A DNA stretch of 64,000 bases from Eledone cirrhosa (taxonomy: Eukaryota; Mollusca; Cephalopoda; Octopoda; Eledonidae): the NCBI GenBank assembly GCA_964016885.1, contig OZ024759.1, positions 3,643,046 through 3,707,045 of the forward strand. The letters are read 5' to 3'. A program made the position numbers and the translations under genes. Shown here in pieces: positions 45,139-58,264 of the stretch (position 1 is the first letter of the stretch; each line of letters begins with the position of its first letter). The notes beneath the pieces are model-generated. The model was not told the DNA's origin, did no database searches, and saw only the letters and a list, made by a program, of their open reading frames with translations.

Positions 45139-45203
45139 TATTTTATCTGATGAAAGAGCACCAAGATTGACTTGGTCGCCCTTGAAATATATATAATAAA
45201 ATA
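45139..45203 (+). ncRNA. Hammerhead-ribozyme-like motif 1
   Basis: CTGATGA (45147-45153) is followed by a 12-bp stem (aagagcaccaag with cttggtcgcccctt-type partner, one mismatch, one bulge, five-base loop) and GAAA (45184-45187). An outer helix pairs TATTTTAT (45139-45146) perfectly with ATAAAATA (45196-45203). A very short AT stem occupies the third helix, and the predicted cleavage follows A45195. The usual G-C closing pair of stem II is A-U here, which lowers confidence in activity. Confidence 0.5.
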
Positions 45204-45209
45204 AATATG

Positions 45210-46300
45210 CAAAAGTTCTATTTAAATTGTTGGGATACAACAAGCAAATATGTTTATAACTGATATAAAGCACTCAACAAGTATTTGGAATAAACATACG
45301 ATATTAACAATCCTTTTGTATTTTATGTACTCAATTATACGATGTACTATATTGATTTATACTTCTCTCTATATGTGAGTATATATGTATATGTGTATAT
45401 TGACATACATGTACATGTGTTCTATGCATTTTTATGAATATATGTCTGTCTGTATGTATGCATGCGTGACGCGAATCTACCAATTTGCCGAGGATGCACA
45501 CACATGTATATATATGTATATGTAAGAATTGTGTGTGTACATGTACATGTATACCCATACAATTTGATTGCAGATAGACATAACTAACAGCCATAAATGC
45601 ATAACAGCTAATCTTATATATTTATATATATATATTAAAAAAAATTTGTTATAAAAAATATTTTATTTAATAACACAAAGGATGGATAACATTAAATTAA
45701 AAATTCATTTATGCTTTGTATGTATATATTATATACGTGGTTAGATATGGTGTGTATTTTGTGAGTGTGTGTATATATATATATTTATGTGTATTTTTGC
45801 GTGTGTGTACGTGTTATATGATATGTAGTTCTCTAGCAATATATAGATTTCTTAATGTTTAGATTCCAATTTTTAATATATTGATCTCAATTTTTAAACT
45901 AAATATCTAATCATAGTTAAACAATGATTAATTTCTCATATTATGTATGTATATTCCATTCATGATTATTAATATTTCTAATTTTATTTATTCATTTCAT
46001 CTCAATTGTTAAGTTAACTTAATATGACATGACTTAATGTGTTCATTCTTTCCCCCTCTCTCTATCTCTATATTTTTGTCTCTGTCTGGTGTTTTGATAT
46101 ATCTCTCTCGTTTTTCTCTCCTTTTTCTTTCTTTCTTTCTCCCTTTTCTCTCTCTCCGTCTTTTTCCTTATCTGTAACACTACGACTTATTTTAAAAATA
46201 CTAATATAAGTAAACAACTCCACTATCCCTGAGTCTTCCAAAAGTAACGGTTGCATTTTGTAAGGGTATGTCAATATTTATTTATAAAACTGTTATATAT
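45210..46300. other. AT-rich DNA between the two hammerhead-like motifs
   Basis: Contains TG/TA microsatellites (45360-45560 and 45730-45800) and a pyrimidine tract at 46050-46170 like that preceding the first motif. No coding was recognised. Confidence 0.5.
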
Positions 46301-46302
46301 TG

Positions 46303-46367
46303 TATTTTGTCTGATGAAAGCATACCATAATTTAACATGGTATCCTTGAAATATGTATAATGAAATA
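46303..46367 (+). ncRNA. Hammerhead-ribozyme-like motif 2
   Basis: The same 65-nt layout as the first motif. CTGATGA is at 46311-46317. Stem II aagcatacca pairs with tggtatcctt with one mismatch. GAA is at 46348-46350. The outer helix pairs TATTTTGT with ATGAAATA through six Watson-Crick and two G-U pairs. Sequence differs from motif 1 while pairing is kept. Confidence 0.5.
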
Positions 46368-46435
46368 GATATGGTTTTATAAATATAGTTTCCATTTGTT
46401 AATATCGTATAATAAAATAAATATAGTTTTATAAA

Positions 46436-46815
46436 TCATCATCACCGTTTTACGTCCGTTCTTCCATGCTAGCATGGGTTAGACGGGTTGTCCTGTTGTG
46501 GGCAGTGTCTGGTCGGCTGACCATGCCTTGCTCATACAGGAACTGATTTTGGCTTTTCTATAGCCGGATGCCCTTCCTAACACCAACCTCATTTACAGTG
46601 AGTGTTGCGTGCTTTTTTCCGTGGCACCTATGCGTCCACTTTACAGTGTGGGCTGGGTGCTTTTTTTGTGTGGCACCTCCACGACCACTTTGCAGTGGGA
46701 GGGTGTGGGGGCATATTGTCTATATGCTTCAGCTTGAACCCATGGGAGGTCGGGTACTCTGTATTACTGCGTGATGCCAGAGGTCACGGTCGTGTGTCAT
46801 CGCCTTTGAGAGGTG
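46436..46815 (-). mobile_element. RTE LINE 3' end
   Basis: atcatcatcaccgttttacg through cccttcctaacaccaacctc to the final coding segment at about 46800. It is almost the same as 41936-42310. Confidence 0.8.
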
Positions 46816-47087
46816 TGTGTTTATATATATATATATATACAAATAAATTATCGAGAATCGGAATCTCGGCCCATGAAATAATGAAACACAATCAAAGTGC
46901 TCAATAGTTTGGATAAACCAGAGCTATAACTAACGTTTAAATACCAACACACTGAGATAATGCTTAAAATCATTCGCACAGCCGAAAAAAACGACCAAGA
47001 AAATTCGGGTCAGACAAATAATAAATATATATATATATATTTTTTCTTTTAACATATATGTGTATATAAAATATATACAGGGTCTCC

Positions 47088-47152
47088 CCAAAAATGTATA
47101 CACACTTCAACTACAGTCTATGTAAGTGTGTATACATTTTGGGGGGACACTG
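47088..47152. mobile_element. Miniature mariner-like hairpin element
   Basis: cagggtctccccaaaaatgt and its near-complement acattttggggggacactg form about 28-bp inverted ends around a short centre, flanked by TA. It is 65 bp long and has no coding capacity. Confidence 0.7.
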
Positions 47153-47589
47153 TAATATACATATCATTAAACGTATCTCCTACATGTGTATAAATAAATA
47201 TACATGTATTTAATTAACAATTTTCTGTAGAATCTGTTAAACATGGAAGAAAATGTGGAGACTAAATAAAATTAACGTGTTGGTCACATTAACTTAATAA
47301 TATAACTATATATTAATGAAATATGTCGAAATAAAAGTTGTAATTGTGACAAAAATATTGAGTTGGTAGTTTATTATGACCAAGACTACTCATTATCCCA
47401 CTACATATTTTGTATACTATATATATACTGTATATATACAGTTTATATATATATACACACACACATATAATTGCGTATTCACACATTATCTTAGTAATGA
47501 AATAATAATTTTAGTAAATTGTTCACCAGGCAATTCCTTCCTCAATCATTACATAGATGTGTGTATGCAATAAATATTTTGTATTGTGT

Positions 47590-50500
47590 GTCTATTTAGA
47601 AATATGTATGTGTAGATGTGTGTGTGTGTGTAACACAGTAGATGTGTGTGTATGTAACACAATAGATGTGTGTGTATGTAACCCAGTAGATGTGTGTGTA
47701 TGTAACTCAGCAGATGTGTGTGTGTAACACAGTAGATGTGTGTGTATGTAACTCAGCAGATGTGTGTGTATGTAACACAGTAGATGTGTGTGTGTGTGTA
47801 ACACAGTATATGTATGTGTATGTAACACACTAGATGTGTGTGTATATATAACACAGTAGATGTGTATGTAACACAGTAGATGTGTATATATAACACAGTA
47901 GATGTGTGTATATGTAACACAGTAGATGTGTATATATAACACAGTAGATGTGTATGTAACACAGATATGTATATATAACACAGTAGATGTGTGTGTATGT
48001 AACACAGATGTGTGTGTATGTAACAAGTAGATGTGTGTATATGTAACACAGTAGATGTGTATGTAACACAGTAGATGTGTATATATACCATAGTAGATGT
48101 GTGTGTATGTAACACAGATGTGTGTATGTAACTCAGCAGATGTGTGTGTGTAACACAGTAGATGTGTGTGTATGTAACTCAGCAGATGTGTGTGTATGTA
48201 ACTCAGCAGATGTGTGTGTATGTAACACAGTAGATGTGTGTGTGTGTGTAACACAGTATGTGTATGTAACACACTAGATGTGTGTGTATATATAACACAG
48301 TAGATGTGTATGTAACACAGTAGATGTGTATATATAACACAGTAGATGTGTGTATATGTAACACAGTAGATGTGTATATATAACACAGTAGATGTGTATG
48401 TAACACAGTAGATGTGTATATATAACACAGTAGATGTGTGTGTATGTAACACAGATGTGTGTGTATGTAACAAGTAGATGTGTGTATGTAACACAGTAGA
48501 TGTGTATGTGTAACACAGTAGATGCGTATATATAACACAGTAGATGTGTGTGTATGTAACACAGATGTGTGTGTATGTAACAAGTAGATGTGTGTATGTA
48601 ACACAGCAGATGTGTGTGTGTAACACAGTAGATGTGTGTGTATGTAACACAGCAGATTGTGTGTATGTAACAAGTAGATGTGCGTATGTAACACAGTAGA
48701 TGTGTATGTAACACAGTAGATGTGTATATATAACATAGTAGATGTGTGTGTATGTAACACAGATGTGTGTATGTAACTCAGCAGATGTGTGTGTGTAACA
48801 CAGTAGATGTGTGTGTATGTAACTCAGCAGATGTGTGTGTATGTAACACAGTAGATGTGTGTGTGTGTGTAACACAGTATGTGTATGTAACACACTAGAT
48901 GTGTGTGTATATATAACACAGTAGATGTGTATGTAACACAGTAGATGTGTATATATAACATAGTAGATGTGTGTGTATGTAACACAGATGTGTGTATGTA
49001 ACTCAGCAGATGTGTGTATGTAACACAGTAGATGTGTGTGTATGTAACTCAGCAGATGTGTGTGTATGTAACACAGTAGATGTGTGTGTGTGTGTAACAC
49101 AGTATGTGTATGTAACACACTAGATGTGTGTGTATATATAACACAGTAGATGTGTATGTAACACAGTAGATGTGTATATATAACACATTAGATGTGTGTA
49201 TATGTAACACAGTAGATGTGTATGTAACACAGATATGTATATATAACACAGTAGATGTGTGTGTATGTAACACAGATGTGTGTGTATGTAACAAGTAGAT
49301 GTGTGTATGTAACACAGTAGATGTGTATATATAACATAGTAGATGTGTGTGTATGTAACACAGATGTGTGTATGTAACTCAGCAGATGTGTGTGTGTAAC
49401 ACAGTAGATGTGTGTGTATGTAACTCAGCAGATGTGTGTGTATGTAACACAGTAGATGTGTGTGTATGTAACACAGTAGATGTGTGTGTAACACAGTATA
49501 TGTATGTAACACACTAGATGTATGTGTATATATAACACAGTAGATGTGTATGTAACACAGTAGATGTGTATATATAACACAGTAGATGTGTGTATATGTA
49601 ACACAGTAGATGTGTATATATAACACAGTAGATGTGTATGTAACACAGTAGATGTGTATATATAACACAGTAAATGTGTGTATGTAACACAGTAGATGTG
49701 TATGTAACACAGTAGATGTGTATATATACCATAGTAGATGTGTGTGTATGTAACACAGATGTGTGTATGTAACTCAGCAGATGTGTGTGTGTAACACAGT
49801 AGATGTGTGTGTATGTAACTCAGCAGATGTGTGTGTATGTAACTCAGCAGATGTATGTGTATGTAACACAGTAGATGTGTGTGTGTGTAACACAGTATGT
49901 GTATGTAACACACTAGATATGTGTGTATATATAACACAGTAGATGTGTATGTAACACAGTAGATGTGTATATATAACACAGTAGATGTGTGTATATGTAA
50001 CACAGTAGATGTGTATATATATAACACAGTAGATGTGTATGTAACACAGTAGATGTGTATATATAACACAGTAGATCTGTGTGTATGTAACACAGATGTG
50101 TGTGTATGTAACAAGTAGATGTGTGTATGTAACACAGTAGATGTGTATGTGTAACACAGTAGATGTGTATATATAACACAGTAGATGTGTGTGTATGTAA
50201 CACAGATGTGTGTGTATGTAACAAGTAGATGTGTGTATGTAACACAGCAGATGTGTGTGTGTAACACAGTAGATGTGTGTGTATGTAACACAGCAGATTG
50301 TGTGTATGTAACAAGTAGATGTGCGTATGTAACACAGTAGATGTGTATGTAACACAGTAGATGTGTATATATAACATAGTAGATGTGTGTGTATGTAACA
50401 CAGATGTGTGTATGTAACTCAGCAGATGTGTGTGTGTAACACAGTAGATGTGTGTGTATGTAACTCAGCAGATGTGTGTGTATGTAACACAGTAGATGTG

Positions 50501-53500
50501 TGTGTGTGTGTAACACAGTATGTGTATGTAACACACTAGATGTGTGTGTATATATAACACAGTAGATGTGTGTGTATATATAACACAGTAGATGTGTGTG
50601 TGTGTGTAACACAGTATGTGTATGTAACACACTAGATGTGTGTGTATATATAACACAGTAGATGTGTATATAACACAGTAGATGTGTATATATAACACAG
50701 TAGATGTGTGTATATGTAACACAGTAGATGTGTGTATGTAACACAGTAGATGTGTATGTAACACAGTAGATGTGTATATATAACATAGTAGATGTGTGTG
50801 TATGTAACACAGATGTGTGTATGTAACTCAGCAGATGTGTGTATGTAACACAGTAGATGTGTGTGTATGTAACTCAGCAGATGTGTGTGTATGTAACACA
50901 GTAGATGTGTGTGTGTGTGTAACACAGTATGTGTATGTAACACACTAGATGTGTGTGTATATATAACACAGTAGATGTGTATGTAACACAGTAGATGTGT
51001 ATATATAACACATTAGATGTGTGTATATGTAACACAGTAGATGTGTATGTAACACAGATATGTATATATAACACAGTAGATGTGTGTGTATGTAACACAG
51101 ATGTGTGTGTATGTAACAAGTAGATGTGTGTATGTAACACAGTAGATGTGTATATATAACATAGTAGATGTGTGTGTATGTAACACAGATGTGTGTATGT
51201 AACTCAGCAGATGTGTGTGTGTAACACAGTAGATGTGTGTGTATGTAACTCAGCAGATGTGTGTGTATGTAACACAGTAGATGTGTGTGTATGTAACACA
51301 GTAGATGTGTGTGTAACACAGTATATGTATGTAACACACTAGATGTATGTGTATATATAACACAGTAGATGTGTATGTAACACAGTAGATGTGTATATAT
51401 AACACAGTAGATGTGTGTATATGTAACACAGTAGATGTGTATATATAACACAGTAGATGTGTATGTAACACAGTAGATGTGTATATATAACACAGTAGAT
51501 GTGTGTATGTAACACAGTAGATGTGTATGTAACACAGTAGATGTGTATATTTACCATAGTAGATGTGTGTGTATGTAACACAGATGTGTGTATGTAACTC
51601 AGCAGATGTGTGTGTGTAACACAGTAGATGTGTGTGTATGTAACTCAGCAGATGTGTGTGTATGTAACTCAGCAGATGTATGTGTATGTAACACAGTAGA
51701 TGTGTGTGTGTGTAACACAGTATGTGTATGTAACACACTAGATATGTGTGTATATATAACACAGTAGATGTGTATGTAACACAGTAGATGTGTGTATATA
51801 ACACAGTAGATGTGTGTATATGTAACACAGTAGATGTGTATATATAACACAGTAGATGTGTATGTAACACAGTAGATGTGTATATATAACACAGTAGATG
51901 TGTGTGTATGTAACACAGATGTGTGTGTATGTAACACAGTAGATGTGTATGTGTAACACAGTAGATGTGTATATATAACACAGTAGATGTGTGTGTATGT
52001 AACACAGATGTGTGTGTATGTAACAAGTAGATGTGTGTATGTAACACAGCAGATGTGTGTGTGTAACACAGTAGATGTGTGTGTATGTAACTCAGCAGAT
52101 GTGTGTGTATGTAACAAGTAGATGTGTGTATGTAACACTGTAGATGTGTATGTAACACAGTAGATGTGTATATATAACATAGTAGATGTGTGTGTATGTA
52201 ACACAGATATGTGTATGTAACTCAGCAGATGTGTGTGTGTAACACAGTAGATGTGTGTGTATGTAACTCAGCAGATGTGTGTGTATGTAACACAGTAGAT
52301 GTGTGTGTGTGTGTGTGTAACACAGTATGTGTATGTAACACACTAGATGTGTGTGTATATATAACACAGTAGATGTGTGTGTATATATAACACAGTAGAT
52401 GTGTGTGTGTATGTAACACAGTATGTGTATGTAACACACTAGATGTGTGTGTATATATAACACAGTAGATGTGTATGTAACACAGTAGATGTGTATATAT
52501 AACACAGTAGATGTGTGTATATGTAACACAGTAGATGTGTATATATAACACAGTAGATGTGTATGTAACACAGTAGATGTGTATATATAACACAGTAGAT
52601 GTGTGTGTATGTAACACAGATGTGTGTGTATGTAACAAGTAGATGTGTGTATGTAACACAGTAGATGTGTATGTAACACAGTAGATGTGTATATATACCA
52701 TAGTAGATGTGTGTGTATGTAACACAGATGTGTGTATGTAACTCAGCAGATGTGTGTGTGTAACACAGTAGATGTGTGTGTATGTAACTCAGCAGATGTG
52801 TGTGTATGTAACTCAGCAGATGTGTGTGTATGTAACACAGTAGATGTGTGTGTGTGTGTAACACAGTATGTGTATGTAAAACACTAGATGTGTGTGTATA
52901 TATAACACAGTAGATGTGTATGTAACACAGTAGATGTGTATATATAACACAGTAGATGTGTGTATATGTAACACAGTAGATGTGTATATATAACACAGTA
53001 GATGTGTATGTAACACAGTAGATGTGTATATATAACACAGTAGATGTGTGTGTATGTAACACAGATGTGTGTGTATGTAACAAGTAGATGTGTGTATGTA
53101 ACACAGTAGATGTGTATGTGTAACACAGTAGATGTGTATATATAACACAGTAGATGTGTGTGTATGTAACACATATGTGTGTGTATGTAACAAGTAGATG
53201 TGTGTATGTAACACAGCAGATGTGTGTGTGTAACACAGTAGATGTGTGTGTATGTAACTCAGCAGATGTGTGTGTATGTAACAAGTAGATGTGTGTATGT
53301 AACACAGTAGATGTGTATGTAACACAGTAGATGTGTATATATAACATAGTAGATGTGTGTGTATGTAACACAGATGTGTGTATGTAACTCAGCAGATGTG
53401 TGTGTGTAACACAGTAGATGTGTGTGTATGTAACTCAGCAGATGTGTGTGTATGTAACACAGTAGATGTGTGTGTGTGTGTAACACAGTATGTGTATGTA

Positions 53501-54375
53501 ACACACTAGATGTGTGTGTATATATAACACAGTAGATGTGTGTGTATATATAACACAGTAGATGTGTGTGTGTGTGTAACACAGTATGTGTATGTAACAC
53601 ACTAGATGTGTGTGTATATATAACACAGTAGATGTGTATGTAACACAGTAGATGTGTATATATAACACAGTAGATGTGTGTATATGTAACACAGTAGATG
53701 TGTGTATGTAACACAGTAGATGTGTGTATGTAACACAGTAGATGTGTATGTAACACAGTAGATGTGTATATATAACATAGTAGATGTGTGTGTATGTAAC
53801 ACAGATGTGTGTATGTAACTCAGCAGATGTGTGTATGTAACACAGTAGATGTGTGTGTATGTAACTCAGCAGATGTGTGTGTATGTAACACAGTAGATGT
53901 GTGTGTGTGTGTAACACAGTATGTGTATGTAACACACTAGATGTGTGTGTATATATAACACAGTAGATGTGTATGTAACACAGTAGATGTGTATATATAA
54001 CACATTAGATGTGTGTATATGTAACACAGTAGATGTGTATATATAACACAGTAGATGTGTGTATGTAACACAGTAGATGTGTATGTAACACAGTAGATGT
54101 GTATATATAACACAGTAGATGTGTGTATATATAACATAGTAGATGTGTGTGTATGTAACACAGTAGATGTGTGTATATATAACACAGTAGATGTGTGTGT
54201 ATGTAACACAGTAGATGTGTGTATGTAACAGTATATGTATGTGTATGTAACACACTAGATGTGTGTGTATATGTAACACAGTAGATCTGTGTGTATGTAA
54301 CACAGTAGATCTGTGTGTATGTAATACAGTACATGTATGTATGTAACACAGTAGATGTGTGTGTATGTAACTAAA
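47590..54375. repeat. 6.8-kb GT-rich satellite with higher-order structure
   Basis: Variants of gtagatgtgtgtatgtaacacaca-like units (about 17-24 bp) repeat without interruption. Blocks reappear at fixed larger distances: 49049-49710 corresponds to 50874-51535 at an offset of 1825 bp, so the array has a higher-order period. Minus-strand frames read LHTHTSTVLYIHI-type peptides of up to 508 codons in more than one frame. They are by-products of the repeat. Confidence 0.95.
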
Positions 54376-54870
54376 GTGTAACGTACGTTACGAATGGACA
54401 ACTAAAAGATTTTAACTTGTTTTTTAACAATTCATGGTGGAAAAAAATTTTAATTGTCTCAATTCAGACCATAAAGGGCCGCAACACACGGTGTTTGACG
54501 CACTTACCGGCTACATAGCCTCGGAGTCTATTTTACTGAGACCAGCTACATATCTTCTTCCTAAAATCTTCCAACATAATTTTATACAAGAACCACATGT
54601 TAAGTTACTAATAAAATAATTAATAATTAAAAACTTCAGTAAATCCTTCAAATGATATCTCAGTAATGAAATAATTAATAATTGTTATAAATACCTCAAA
54701 ATTCCTCATTAATTAAACCCAAGACAGGTAAAAACTCCAGAGTCTTTCAATCGGACATGAAACAAATTAATTTCTAATGAAAGAAGATTGTAAAGTCAGC
54801 CAAGGGAGATCACTCTCAGCGACTTATCGTAATTCTTGTTCCTGAATTAATCCGGATGAAAATATTCCGG
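54376..54870. other. No gene recognised
   Basis: A short family B SINE piece (ccataaagggccgcaacaca) lies at about 54465-54515. The rest is AT-rich, with nothing recognisable. Confidence 0.4.
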
Positions 54871-54879
54871 TGTATTTTG

Positions 54880-55105
54880 TGTGGAGGAAACCGGATTTAG
54901 GCGGTGATAGCACGCAATACATGAACGTATGGTTCGTGAGTTCGAATCCCATACCGGGTGGTCTGTACGTCGGGGCCTTGAACAAGACACTTTATTTCTC
55001 ATTGTTTTATTTCACCCAGCTGGCAAAAATAATAAGTTGTAATAATTATAGTGGAAATGTTGTTACATAGAATTGTCACACTGAATCTCCCTGAGAAGAA
55101 TGTCA
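54880..55105 (+). mobile_element. tRNA-derived SINE, family A3
   Basis: B-box-like tgagttcgaatccc, a diverged ttgaacaagacactttattt middle and the tail cacactgaatctccctgaga are present. This matches 18395-18595. Confidence 0.72.
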
Positions 55106-55204
55106 ACGGTATACGTGTCAATGAAATACTCAGACACATTATAATATAAGATGGGTTCTACATGTATTTCAAAGGGAAGCCATGCCATACGTCTTGCTGA
55201 ATCT

Positions 55205-55910
55205 CCCTGAGAACTACGTATATACTAGTGACTATCAGACATAGTGTATCTAGGATTACATTATCTAATGTACAGTACAGTAGTTAGTATTAGTGGCTAT
55301 AAGACATAGTATATCTAGGACTACATTATCTAATGTACAGTATAGAAATTAGTATTACTGGCTATAAGACATAGTGTAACTAGGACTACATTATCTAATG
55401 TACAGTATAGAAATTAGTATTAATGGCTATCAGACATAGTGTACCTAGGACTACATTATCTAATGTACAGTATAGTGTCTATCAGACATAGTGTACCTAG
55501 GACTACATTATCTAATGTACAGTATAGTGGCTATCAGACATAGTGTACCTCGGACTACATTATCTAATGTACAGTATAGTAGCTATTAGACATAGTGTAC
55601 CTAGGACTACATTATCTAATGTACAGTATAGTGGCTATCAGACATAGTGTATCTAGGACTAGATTGTCTAATGTACAGTATAGTGGCTATCAGACATAGT
55701 GTATCTAGGACTACATTATATAATGTACAGTATAGTGGCTATCAGACATAGTGTACCTAGGACTACATTGTCTAATGTACAGTATAGTGGCTATCAGACA
55801 TAGTGTACCTAGGACTACATTATATAATGTACAGTATAATGGCTATCAGACATAGTGTACCTAGGACTACATTATCTAATGTACTATATAGCAGTTAGTA
55901 ATTGTGGCTA
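55205..55910. repeat. 52-bp minisatellite, about 13 copies
   Basis: Units ctatcagacatagtgtacct...tatctaatgtacagtatag repeat at 52 bp. The first few are longer, with an added agttagtattagtgg. Confidence 0.92.
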
Positions 55911-55931
55911 TCATTATTATAGACTTCAAGT

Positions 55932-56096
55932 CGGTAGAGGGTCAGACGCCATGCTTTCCAGCATAGTTACGTCCCTTTACGATCTGAGTTCAAATCCCGC
56001 CGAGGTTGACTTTGTCTTTCATCCTTAGGGGGTCGATAAAATAAAGTACCAGTAATGCACTGGGTAATTACTGGTCTTGTGCCTAAAGTAGAAACA
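55932..56096 (+). mobile_element. SINE family B, 5'-truncated, with 19-bp target duplication
   Basis: The direct repeat attattatagacttcaagt flanks it at 55913-55931 and 56097-56115. The SINE starts within the head (cggtagagggtcagacgcc) and ends at gtagaaac. Confidence 0.88.
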
Positions 56097-56133
56097 ATTA
56101 TTATAGACTTCAAGTAAATCTTTGTCAACTTAC

Positions 56134-56340
56134 CTCCTTCACATATAATCAATGTGTTGTGTTGTTAGTTGTTACTAAACAACCAAAGAAATAATCTCTT
56201 TGTTATCAAATTAGAAGTTTCAATGTTATCAGCTTTATTTCCCGACATTAACGTTGGTGTATCTTCTTCATCTTTAGTCATAAATTGATATCTTGTCAGA
56301 ATGAAGTAGTGAGGATGACTTTATATCTTTAGCTACAGAT
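56134..56340 (-). other. Possible non-coding first exon or small ORF
   Basis: A strong minus-strand donor (gaaggag then gtaagt) lies at 56133. Upstream is a 38-codon frame beginning MTKDEEDTPTL, which stops before the donor. It could be a 5' UTR exon with an upstream ORF, or chance. Confidence 0.18.
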
Positions 56341-56587
56341 TTGATAGGAAATATATATAGATTAGATTGATATGTGGTCTAAAATATATATATTGTCTAT
56401 AAATGACTGATAGCAGATGTTCTGGTGAAATAGTAGTTTTACTACTACAGATTGTAATGGAACTCTTAGTAGACACAATTGTAAAGTAAGAATAGATATG
56501 ACAGTGTAAGACTGATGTCGGGGAAATAAACTTGTGTATATATATATAATTGTTACACAAGATATAATTAGATTAATTAAAGTTATA

Positions 56588-56772
56588 ATTGTTTCTACTT
56601 TAGGCACAAGGCCAGCAAAGACCCAGTGCATTACCGGTACTTTATTTTATCAACCCCGTAAGGATGAAAGGCAAAGTCAACCTCGGCGGGATTTGAACTC
56701 AGATCGTAAAGGGACGTAACTATGCTGGAAAGCATGGCGTCCGACCCTCTACCGATACTGCCAATTCACCGC
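56588..56772 (-). mobile_element. tRNA-derived SINE, family B
   Basis: Full-length minus-strand copy from attgtttctactttaggc to cgatactgccaattcaccgc. Confidence 0.82.
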
Positions 56773-57004
56773 AATGAAGGCAGCAGGTACTCGGTATCGT
56801 TGCGCATGTTTCAACTCTCTTCCCGGTGTCATACGTTAAAAGTCCCTGATATAATTTAATACCTTCAGACACAGTTCCAATCGTTTTTAGTTTATTGTAA
56901 ATCAGAAAGTATCACTCTATAAAATATCAATTATATATCAATAAGAAAACCTCTAGGTAGTCTCACTGACTGCTAGAAATAGCAGCGATATTACCCATTA
57001 CAAC

Positions 57005-57006
57005 TG

Positions 57007-57037
<31 letters not shown>

Positions 57038-57420
57038 CACACATATATGTACGTATGTATGTATATGTGTATATATGTGTATGAATGAGTATGTATGTGT
57101 GTATATGTGTACATAGGGTTTTGGTATATGTACGTTTGGTGAACATATGTGTATTTACCTGTAGGTATGTGTGAGTGTGCGTTCTATACGCATTTATGCG
57201 TGTATATTTATATATGTATTTATAATTATATGTATATATACACACACAAACATATATTTATATGTGTATTTGGTGCATACAATCGTATGTGTGCGGGTAT
57301 ATGTGTTGCGCCGGTTTACGTCCGTGCGCGCCTGTTTATGTGTACGTATATGTATATGCATGCATGCCGTGAGTTTTCGCATATGCTCGTGTATAAATGT
57401 GTGTATGTATATATTTAATT
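57005..57420. repeat. TA/GTAT-type microsatellites
   Basis: (CT)n, (TA)n, and imperfect (GTAT)n/(GTGT)n tracts. The frames here are compositional artefacts. Confidence 0.85.
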
Positions 57421-57674
57421 ATTATTACTTTTATGATTTTAATGACATCTGTCATTTTCGTTCAACTAATTTATTTACATTATTCTGGACTCCGAAGCCG
57501 AGCATCATTCAGTTTCCTTAATAGAATATTAGTCTACGACTCCATTTACACTATAAACGTGGTTTTGTCTTTACGTGTAATTGTTGTCACCGCTCCACAT
57601 AACGACGTATTATCTTCTTTTTCCCGTTCATTGCCAGGGAACGTCTTCACGAATCAAAGCATAAATTATTTTCA

Positions 57675-58200
57675 CGAGCTGACGTACCCAGCTTCGCCCG
57701 GGTAAATAGATGATAAAAGAAAAGGTCCCTATTTACTCCCTTCACAACTCTGTATGTTAGACTGACAGACAGGCACACAGACAGATAAACTGCGTGGCGA
57801 TTGTGGAACGCCACACGTATACACACATACACGCACACAAACTTACACACGCACCCGTGCACTTACACACACGCACACACTCACACATGTTGATAGTTTT
57901 TACTTTCTGTGGAACGCTGCACGCACGCACACATACATAAACATACGCGCACGTACATACACACGCACACATGTTAATAGTTATTGCTTTACTCCCCCTC
58001 TTATTTCCACACACATCACACACACACACGTCTCTACACTGACACATATACATAGTGTATCCAACACAGCGTTCACTTTGCCTCTCTCTCGCCTCTCACT
58101 CTCTCATTGGCATTATACATATTAATTTAAGTTTGGCGTCGTTGAGGTGGGCGGAGTCGTTAGAAACCTATGAACCAATGATAATCGAGAATTATGACAC
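57675..58200 (-). mobile_element. Non-autonomous Helitron-type element
   Basis: Its left side (3' end on the minus strand) carries the same hairpin acccagcttcgcccgggt (57686-57703) as the larger Helitron, with the terminal CTAG altered to CTCG. Its body, including a (CA)n-rich stretch and tttggcgtcgttgaggtggg near 58130, matches the 5' region of the larger element at 63650-64000. The 5' border is not exactly fixed. Confidence 0.65.
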
Positions 58201-58235
58201 ACGGAATATTGACATTGTTGAAATTAATATATAGA

Positions 58236-58264
58236 CTAGCTGACGTACCCAGCTTCGCCCGGGT
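58236..58264 (-). terminator. Helitron 3' hairpin and CTAG terminus
   Basis: On the minus strand acccgg-gcgaag-ctgggt forms a six-pair stem. Seven bases later the element ends CTAG before T, as expected for the rolling-circle termination signal. Confidence 0.8.

Noticed and set aside
47592..54349. Minus-strand frames of up to 508 codons (LHTHTSTVLYIHI repeats)
   Set aside because: They run open in several frames at once through the GT-rich satellite; composition and periodicity explain them.
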